Source of the DNA: an uncultured Corynebacterium sp.
GTDB taxonomy: Bacteria > Actinomycetota > Actinomycetes > Mycobacteriales > Mycobacteriaceae
Assembly (NCBI RefSeq): GCF_946222985.1
Contig: NZ_CAMIFY010000026.1
Location: 1 to 36,731 of the forward strand
DNA: 36,731 nucleotides
Reading direction: 5' to 3'
Part shown: positions 31,713 to 36,731 of the stretch, one piece after another
Layout of the letters: every line of letters begins with the position of its first letter
How positions within the stretch are numbered: position 1 is the stretch's first letter
Position numbers and translations under genes: made by a program
The notes under the pieces: model-generated
What the model was told of the DNA's origin: nothing
Database searches by the model: none
The model's input: only the letters and a program-made list of their open reading frames with translations

Positions 31713-31855
31713 TTCTCTCCCATCCGGACTATGACCGTCGGTTCCGGGTTCCAACCGGATCTGCTGACCTCCCTTTCGGGAGCGCTCGCGGACTCGTCCG
31801 GGCCATGGATGGCCCGGCGCCACCGCCGGTGGGGAATTTCGCCCCGCCCTGAGAA
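31713..31855 (-). ncRNA. FMN riboswitch (RFN element) controlling pnuX
   Basis: Read on the minus strand from 31855: closing stem TTCTC, then AGGGCGGGGCGAAATTCCCC, ACCGGCGGT, a variable hairpin GCCGGGCCATCCATGGCCCGG, GAGTCCGCGAGCG, hairpin CTCCCGAAAGGGAG, GATCCGGTTGGAACCCGGA and ACCGACGGTCATAGTCCGGA, TGGGAGAGAA closing the stem. All conserved RFN blocks are there. The AAGGAG ribosome-binding site of pnuX directly follows the closing stem, so control is probably at translation initiation. Confidence 0.97.
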
Positions 31856-31867
31856 TGTGCGAGAACG

Positions 31868-31873
31868 ACGTTA
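31868..31873 (-). promoter_or_regulatory. -10 box of pnuX promoter
   Basis: TAACGT on the minus strand, about 13 nt before the riboswitch 5' stem. Confidence 0.5.
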
Positions 31874-31964
31874 GCACCGCGACGACGCGGCCGGATCGAA
31901 ATGGTGACGGACGGTACAGCCCGGTGCCCGCTCGGTGCGACCCGACACAGTCCGCCACCCACAA

Positions 31965-31994
31965 TTGCGCACTGAGAATTCGCATTAGTAGGCT
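31965..31994 (+). promoter_or_regulatory. Leaderless promoter of the YwiC-like gene
   Basis: TTGCGC (31965-31970) and TAGGCT (31989-31994) with an 18-bp spacer; the -10 ends 6 nt before the ATG at 32001. Confidence 0.6.
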
Positions 31995-32000
31995 GGGGGC

Positions 32001-32792
32001 ATGGCCCCCGCCACGACCTCCGCTCCCGCGCCCCGCGCCCGACGCCGCTCGCCCGGCTGGGTCCCGGATCAGCACGGCGCGTGGTTCATGGTCACGGTCC
32101 CGGCGATCACCGGCGTCGTTCTCGCGCCGTCGTGGACGGCGACTCCCCTGTTGCTCACCTGGTGGTTGGGGTACTTCACCTTCTTCGCCGCGAGCGTGTG
32201 GATCCGCTCGCGCTTCCGCGACCGCCATCGTCCGCCGGTGGTCGTCTACGGTTCGCTGGCCGCGGTCGCCGGGCTGGCGACGCTGGCGCTCGACTGGCGG
32301 CTGCTCGCCTGGGTGCCCGCCTTCGCGCCGTTGGTGGCCGTCGCGGTGTTCGAGGCGTGGCGACGGCGACCGCGCTCGCTGGCCTCGGGGATCTCCACCG
32401 TCGCCGCCGCGTGCCTGATCCTGCCCGTCGTCGCCGGGGCCGGAGGCGGCCTCGACGCCCGCGCGTGGGCCGCCTTTGCCACGTATCTGGCGTTCTTCGT
32501 CGGCACCGTGCCGTACGTGAAGACCCTCATCCGCGAACGCGGCTCGAAGCCCTGGTTCATCGGCTCGGTGGCCTATCACGTGGTGATGCTCGTCGCCGCT
32601 GCACTGGCGGTGCGGATCAGCGACGGCGATCCGTTCCACCCCCTGACCATCGCCGCAGCCGCCGTGCTGCTGGCTCGCGCGACGCTCATGCCGATCACCG
32701 GCGCCCGGCGCGACAGGCCCTGGACGCCGAAGACCGTGGGACTGCTCGACGCCGTGATGACCGCGCTCGTCGTCGTGGTCGTTCTTCTCTGA
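32001..32792 (+). CDS. YwiC-like integral membrane protein
   Basis: 263 aa with about eight hydrophobic segments. The motif WVPDQHGAWFMVTVPAITGV near residue 20 is the hallmark of the YwiC-like family; further regions are WWLGYFTFFAASVWIRSRFR, FATYLAFFVGTVPYVKTLIR and PITGARRDRPWTPKTVGLLD. The biochemical role of this family is not established. It lies alone between pnuX (divergent) and a ParA-like gene 88 bp downstream that has its own promoter-like box. Confidence 0.88.
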   Translation: MAPATTSAPAPRARRRSPGWVPDQHGAWFMVTVPAITGVVLAPSWTATPLLLTWWLGYFTFFAASVWIRSRFRDRHRPPVVVYGSLAAVAGLATLALDWRLLAWVPAFAPLVAVAVFEAWRRRPRSLASGISTVAAACLILPVVAGAGGGLDARAWAAFATYLAFFVGTVPYVKTLIRERGSKPWFIGSVAYHVVMLVAAALAVRISDGDPFHPLTIAAAAVLLARATLMPITGARRDRPWTPKTVGLLDAVMTALVVVVVLL

Positions 32793-32866
32793 CCCAAGAC
32801 GCGGCCGCGGCCGCACTCGGGTCGCGATGGCGTCGTGCTCGGGTCGCGGCGATCCCCTGCGTCGGG

Positions 32867-32872
32867 TAGCTT
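32867..32872 (+). promoter_or_regulatory. -10 box of leaderless ParA-like gene promoter
   Basis: TAGCTT, 8 nt before the ATG at 32881, inside the longer in-frame ORF that begins at 32827. It argues for 32881. Confidence 0.55.
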
Positions 32873-32880
32873 GCGCTGGC

Positions 32881-34062
32881 ATGAGGGGGGACTCATTCGG
32901 CGCCGCGTCGCCGTCACGACCGATCACGTTCAATCCGACCATCGAGCCAGTGACACCGGGGTTACCGACGGGACCGGTGACACCCGTGGCACCGGCAGCG
33001 CCGGCGAAACGGACCGCCGAACCACCGGCATTGGAGACGCCCGCATTCGAACCTCGGCCGTTCGAGATGCCCGGGGCGATGCTCCAGCCCGCACCGGAGC
33101 GTCGCAAAGCATCCGATCCCGCCGATGGCGGCGACCACCGGACCATGACCGTCGGCGACATCGCCGAACTCGTCGCCGAACGCCGACGGCCCGGAAAGGG
33201 CTGGCGGGCAGCGGTGCACCGGGCGTCGGGAGGCAAGATCAACCCCGGTGAATCGGCGGCCGAACGCGCCGAGCGCGAACTCCTCGAGCGCATCCGCCGC
33301 CCCATCGCCGGCGACTACCGGGTGGCGGTGCTCAGCGTGAAGGGCGGCGTGGGCAAAACGTCGACGACCATCGGACTCGGGGCCACGTTCGCGTCGCTGC
33401 GCGGCGACCGCATCATCGCCGTCGACGCCAACCCCGACTTCGGCACCCTGTCCCACCGCGCGCCCGACCCCAACCCCGCCACCGTCCGGGACCTGCTGCG
33501 GGCACCGTCCACCGACCGTTACGCGGAGGTGCGGGCGCACACCACGCAAGCGCCATCACGGCTGGAGATCCTCGGCTCCGAGCGCGACCCGTCGATCAGC
33601 GAGGCGTTCTCCGCCGCCGATTACGAACGCACCCTGTCGATCCTGCGCCGCCACTACAACATCCTGCTCACCGACTGCGGCACCGGACTGGTCCACGACA
33701 CGATGTCGGCGATCCTCGCCCACGCCAACTGCCTGGTGCTCGTGGCCACCCCGGCCCTCGACGGCGCGCGGTCGGCGTGGGCGACGCTCGACTGGCTGTC
33801 CGCCCACGGATGGGCGGACCTGGTGTCGTCGACGGTGGTCGTGGTCAACCAGCTCACCGACTCCGGTGCCGACGCCGACTCCCTGCGCGAGCTGTTCGGG
33901 CAGCGGTGTCGCGCGGTGCAGATCATCCCCCACGATCCGCACATCGCCCGGGGTTCCGACATCGATCTCGACCTGCTGCGCCCAGCCACCCGCCAGGCCC
34001 ACCGCGAACTCGCGGCGATGATCGCCGACGACTTCGCCGCCCCCGGCGGCCGGCACCGCTGA
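32881..34062 (+). CDS. MinD/ParA-like ATPase with disordered N-terminus
   Basis: 393 aa. Residues 1-85 are Pro/Thr/Ala-rich and disordered (PVTPGLPTGPVTPVAPAAPA). A short helical region follows (TVGDIAELVAERRRPGKGWR). The ATPase starts near 145: VAVLSVKGGVGKTSTTIGLG is a deviant Walker A with the signature Lys, then IIAVDANPDFGTL and ILLTDCGTGLVHDTMSAIL (switch II-like Asp). The basic linker followed by NPGESAAERAERELLERIRR resembles ESX/EspI-type MinD-like proteins of mycobacteria and corynebacteria. No parB, ESX or divIVA gene is adjacent, so it is an orphan here. Partner and role unknown. Confidence 0.88.
   Translation: MRGDSFGAASPSRPITFNPTIEPVTPGLPTGPVTPVAPAAPAKRTAEPPALETPAFEPRPFEMPGAMLQPAPERRKASDPADGGDHRTMTVGDIAELVAERRRPGKGWRAAVHRASGGKINPGESAAERAERELLERIRRPIAGDYRVAVLSVKGGVGKTSTTIGLGATFASLRGDRIIAVDANPDFGTLSHRAPDPNPATVRDLLRAPSTDRYAEVRAHTTQAPSRLEILGSERDPSISEAFSAADYERTLSILRRHYNILLTDCGTGLVHDTMSAILAHANCLVLVATPALDGARSAWATLDWLSAHGWADLVSSTVVVVNQLTDSGADADSLRELFGQRCRAVQIIPHDPHIARGSDIDLDLLRPATRQAHRELAAMIADDFAAPGGRHR
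33100..33110 (-). repeat. Copy 5 of the 11-mer GCTTTGCGACG (only minus-strand copy)
   Basis: Within the disordered N-terminal codons of the ParA-like gene, encoding part of ERRKAS on the plus strand. Confidence 0.55.
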
Positions 34063-34075
34063 CGAACGGCCGCGC

Positions 34076-34888
34076 CTAGGCCGGTTGGCAGGTCGGGCAG
34101 TAGAACACGCGGCGCGATTCGATCGGCGTCTCCGCCACCGGCGTGCCGCACACGTGGCACGGCTGTCCCGTCCGCCGATAGACGTAGACCTCCCCGCCGT
34201 GATCGTCGGCGCGGGGCTCGCGGCCCATCGCCTCGGGCATGTGCTCCGGGCGCACCGTGTCGATCCGGCCGGCGCGCAATCCGTCGGCCATGAGATCGCG
34301 CAGGTCCGCCCAGATGTCGGCCAGGGTGTCGGCCTCCAGCGCGGTGCCGGGCAACAGCGGGTGGATGCCCAGCCGGAACAGGGTTTCGGTGCGGTAGATG
34401 CTGCCGACGCCGGCGTAGAGCTTCTGGTCGACCAGCAGCGCCCCGATGGGACGTCGCGACCGGCGCACGCGGGCGGCGATGACCGAGGGGTCGGCGTCGT
34501 CGCGCAACGGGTCCTGCCCCACCTTCGCGATCGCCGCGGACCGCTCCTCCTCCGTGACCAGGCGGCACCACTGCGGGCCCCGCAGGTTCGCGGACTCCAC
34601 GCCGTTGGAGATGTGCAGGCGCACCTGACCGGCCCGGTCGTCCGGGCCCTCGAACTTCAGGTGCCCGATCAGCCCCAGGTGGATGTGGAGGACGTGGTCG
34701 GGCCGCGGGGCATCGAATTCGACGAAGAGTTGCTTGCCCCAGGCCTCGGCGTGGACGATGCGATGCCCGTCGAGGGACGCCGCCTCGGTGCCGAAGCGCC
34801 CCTGCGGGCTGGTCACCGACAGCGGCTCACCCGCGAAGCGGGCGTTGAGGTCCCGTGCGAGACCGTGGATGACGTGACCTTCGGGCAT
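34076..34888 (-). CDS. nei: Fpg/Nei-family DNA glycosylase, endonuclease VIII (Nei1-like)
   Basis: 270 aa. Removes oxidised bases and nicks the abasic strand. N-terminal MPEGHVIHGLARDLNARFAG carries the catalytic Pro2 and Glu3; SPQGRFGTEAASLDGHRI, AEAWGKQLFVEF with the conserved Lys, LLVDQKLYAGVGSIYRTETL (H2TH) and the zinc finger CHVC...CPTC at the end. Resembles mycobacterial Nei1 as I recall that sequence (MPEGH start, SRRPIGALL). TAATCT 6 nt upstream of the ATG makes it leaderless. Convergent with the ParA-like gene, 13 bp apart. Confidence 0.94.
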   Translation of the reverse strand: MPEGHVIHGLARDLNARFAGEPLSVTSPQGRFGTEAASLDGHRIVHAEAWGKQLFVEFDAPRPDHVLHIHLGLIGHLKFEGPDDRAGQVRLHISNGVESANLRGPQWCRLVTEEERSAAIAKVGQDPLRDDADPSVIAARVRRSRRPIGALLVDQKLYAGVGSIYRTETLFRLGIHPLLPGTALEADTLADIWADLRDLMADGLRAGRIDTVRPEHMPEAMGREPRADDHGGEVYVYRRTGQPCHVCGTPVAETPIESRRVFYCPTCQPA

Positions 34889-34894
34889 GCGTCC

Positions 34895-34900
34895 AGATTA
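34895..34900 (-). promoter_or_regulatory. -10 box of leaderless nei promoter
   Basis: TAATCT on the minus strand, 6 nt before the ATG at 34888. Copy 6 of the 11-mer lies 10 bp further upstream, in the spacer/-35 zone. Confidence 0.6.
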
Positions 34901-34910
34901 TCGCGGCCCC

Positions 34911-34921
34911 GCTTTGCGACG
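34911..34921 (+). repeat. Copy 6 of the 11-mer GCTTTGCGACG
   Basis: Non-coding copy between nei and the enoyl-CoA hydratase-like gene, overlapping the nei promoter region. Confidence 0.6.
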
Positions 34922-34979
34922 GCGTCGAGGTGCGGGCGCGGCCGCTGCCTCTCGACCGCGCCGGGTGCGAGTGCGGGGC

Positions 34980-36029
34980 CTACTTCTCGACGGCGTCGCG
35001 GTACGGCGTCGCGTCGACCTCGCCGGTGGACTTCGGCTGCCAGTCGGCGTTGCGATCCTTGTCGACCAGCACGGCGCGGACGCCCTCGATGAAGTTGGGC
35101 TCGTGGCGCAGGATGCGGCCGATGGCGTACTCGTTGCGCAGCGCGGTACGCAGATCGACGCCCTCGCCGGCGTTGGCGGCGTAGAGCTCCGTGCCGGCGA
35201 CCAGAGACGTCGGCGACGCCGAGCGCAGCAGGTCGGTGATCACGCGGCGCTCTTCGCCGGAGCACGTGCCGCCTTCGAGGGCGTTGTCGATCTCGCGCCA
35301 GGTGTCGAAGCCGAAGATCTGGCGGGCGCAGGGCGCGAACGCGGCCAGCTTCGACTCGCCGGCTTCCTTCGGGTCGCGGGCGAACTCGCCGAGGGCGGCG
35401 TCGATGCCGTCGGCGTCGACGGCGCGCAGGAAATCGTCGAGGGATTCCTGCGGCACGAAGTGGGTGGCCCAGCCGGCCCACAGCAGATCCGCGGCGTCGA
35501 GTCGGTAACCGGTCAGCCCGAGGAACCGGGCGATGGCGGGCTCGGCCTCGCCGGCCGCGGTGGCCACGTGCTGGGAGAAGTGGGAGATGCCCACGTCGGG
35601 GACGAAGCCGATGGCCATCTCCGGCATCGCGGCCGAGGCGCGCTCGGTGACCACGCGGTGGGAGCCGTGCAGGGACACGCCCAGGCCGCCGCCCATGGCG
35701 ATGCCGTCGATGACGGCGACGTAGGGCTTGGGGAACTCCGCGATCGCGGCGTTCATGTCGTACTCCTCGGTGAAGAACGCATCACCGTCGGCGGAGTTGC
35801 CCGCCATCTGGGCTTCGCGCACCTGGCGGACGTCGCCGCCGGCGCAGAACGCCTTCGGGTGCTCGGAGACGATGACGACCTGCTCCACCGCGTCGTCGTC
35901 GCGCCACTCGTCCAGCGCCTCGTGGATCCGCTGGCACATGGGCAGATCCAGGGAGTTGAGCGCCTTCGGGCGATTGAGGGTCAGGCGGCCGGAGCGCCCG
36001 ACGATGTCCTTGAGAACCGAATCAGTCAT
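34980..36029 (-). CDS. Enoyl-CoA hydratase/isomerase family protein, 3-hydroxyisobutyryl-CoA hydrolase type
   Basis: 349 aa. Crotonase fold: LTLNRPKALNSLDLPMCQRI, oxyanion-hole regions SEHPKAFCAGGDVRQV and DGIAMGGGLGVSLHGSHRVV, catalytic-site strand AMPEMAIGFVPDVGISHFSQ. The length (~350 rather than ~260) and the C-terminal part (EECSGEERR-like region, LRNEYAIGRILRHEPNFIEG followed by VRAVLVDKDRNADWQP) are those of 3-hydroxyisobutyryl-CoA hydrolases of valine breakdown. ATG at 36029; a weak CACACT element 6 nt upstream may be its -10. Confidence 0.92.
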   Translation of the reverse strand: MTDSVLKDIVGRSGRLTLNRPKALNSLDLPMCQRIHEALDEWRDDDAVEQVVIVSEHPKAFCAGGDVRQVREAQMAGNSADGDAFFTEEYDMNAAIAEFPKPYVAVIDGIAMGGGLGVSLHGSHRVVTERASAAMPEMAIGFVPDVGISHFSQHVATAAGEAEPAIARFLGLTGYRLDAADLLWAGWATHFVPQESLDDFLRAVDADGIDAALGEFARDPKEAGESKLAAFAPCARQIFGFDTWREIDNALEGGTCSGEERRVITDLLRSASPTSLVAGTELYAANAGEGVDLRTALRNEYAIGRILRHEPNFIEGVRAVLVDKDRNADWQPKSTGEVDATPYRDAVEK

Positions 36030-36104
36030 GCGCCCAGTGTGGCATAGGGCACATTGACCCCGCCACAGTTGGTTAACCGTGATTCGCGCAGGTTGCCCCC
36101 GGTG

Positions 36105-36731
36105 TCACTTCTTCCCGGACGACTTCTTGCCGGACTTGCCGGAGGACTTGCCCGACGACTTCGCGGACGACTTGGCGGAGGACTTCTTCGGCTTGGCATC
36201 GACCTCGAACTTGCTGGCCACGTCCGGGACGTAGCGGAACTCGGTGCGCGGCGGGCGCTCGTAGGAGGCCTCCGACTCGGGGCGCTCCGGGATGGTGGGC
36301 ATCTCGCGTTCGATGTGCTCGTAGGGGATCGTCGACAGCAGGTGGCTGATGACGTTGATGCGCGAGCGCTTCTTGTCCTCGGACTCGACGGTGTACCACG
36401 GCGCCGACGGGATGTCGGTGTGGATGAACATCTCGTCCTTCGCGCGGGAGTAGTCCTCCCAGCGGGTGATGGACTCCAGGTCCATCGGCGAGAGCTTCCA
36501 GCGGCGCAGCGGGTCCTCGCGACGCGACTCGAAGCGCTTGACCTGCTCTTCGTCGGAGACGGAGAACCAGTACTTGCGCAGCATGATGCCGTCTTCGACG
36601 AGCAGGCGCTCGAAGATCGGCGCCTGGTGGAGGAAGCGGCGGTATTCCTGCGAGGTGCAGAAACCCATGACGCGCTCGACGCCGGCGCGGTTGTACCAGG
36701 AGCGGTCGAAGATGACGATCTCGCCGGCGGT
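36105..36731 (-). CDS. ppk2: Polyphosphate kinase 2 (partial, N-terminus beyond window)
   Basis: 208 residues visible, open at the window edge. PPK2 transfers phosphate between polyphosphate and nucleotides. The reverse strand from 36731 reads IVIFDRSWYNRAGVERVMGF, a PPK2 hallmark with the lid-module region, followed by FLHQAPIFERLLVEDGIMLR, KYWFSVSDEEQVKRFESRRE, DPLRRWKLSPMDLESITRWE and APWYTVESEDKKRSRINVIS. The catalytic Walker A lies outside. After the core comes a linker and a Lys/Ser/Gly repeat tail of about 27 residues (KKSSAKSSAKSSGKSSGKSG) ending at the stop, absent from typical PPK2. Confidence 0.95.
   Translation of the reverse strand, partial: TAGEIVIFDRSWYNRAGVERVMGFCTSQEYRRFLHQAPIFERLLVEDGIMLRKYWFSVSDEEQVKRFESRREDPLRRWKLSPMDLESITRWEDYSRAKDEMFIHTDIPSAPWYTVESEDKKRSRINVISHLLSTIPYEHIEREMPTIPERPESEASYERPPRTEFRYVPDVASKFEVDAKPKKSSAKSSAKSSGKSSGKSGKKSSGKK

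Overview
The window is high-G+C actinobacterial DNA, most likely from a Corynebacterium. The evidence is the gene set and its order (eno; tetR-mfd-mazG; tRNA-Gln; glmU-prs; rplY-pth; a GapB-type 483-aa glyceraldehyde-3-phosphate dehydrogenase), a DtxR-like iron box, an FMN riboswitch in front of a PnuC-like riboflavin transporter, and many genes whose start codon lies 6-8 nt after a TAnnnT -10 box, which is the actinobacterial leaderless layout. No phage, IS element, CRISPR array or rRNA was seen; this is mostly core chromosome with a few accessory transport units.

Layout: 1-7761 (minus) holds partial eno, a lytic transglycosylase, and tetR-mfd-mazG whose reading frames overlap by a few bases. 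7892-14326 (plus) holds tRNA-Gln(TTG), an MFS permease, glmU, prs, a GNAT acetyltransferase, rplY with a strong terminator, and pth. 14317-18200 (minus) is a siderophore-type ABC importer (lipoprotein, two FecCD permeases, ATPase) with translationally coupled genes and a DtxR-like box upstream. Divergent from it is a small gene for a protein whose C-terminal two thirds are Asp and Trp repeats, the least explained gene in the window. gapB (minus) is followed by a DrrAB-type exporter (plus), a cupin protein (minus), an unknown protein, and prfC (plus) that meets a MOSC-domain protein tail to tail. 26596-27637 (minus) holds a small membrane protein and a nucleosidase-like protein. 27829-31018 (plus) holds an aldehyde dehydrogenase, a coiled-coil protein and a HAD phosphatase. 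Then come riboswitch-controlled pnuX (minus), a YwiC-like membrane protein and an orphan MinD/ParA-like ATPase (plus), an endonuclease VIII-type glycosylase, an enoyl-CoA hydratase/HIBYL-CoA hydrolase family protein and partial ppk2 (all minus).

The most unusual signals are: (i) an 11-mer, GCTTTGCGACG, present six times (five on the plus strand), with every TTTGCGAC in the window lying inside it; (ii) the Asp/Trp-repeat protein with in-phase 11-bp direct repeats upstream; (iii) helically phased decamer repeats just upstream of gapB; (iv) ten probable leaderless promoters; and (v) in-frame 12-bp tandem repeats in two coding sequences. All similarity statements come from reading motifs by eye; no database search was run.
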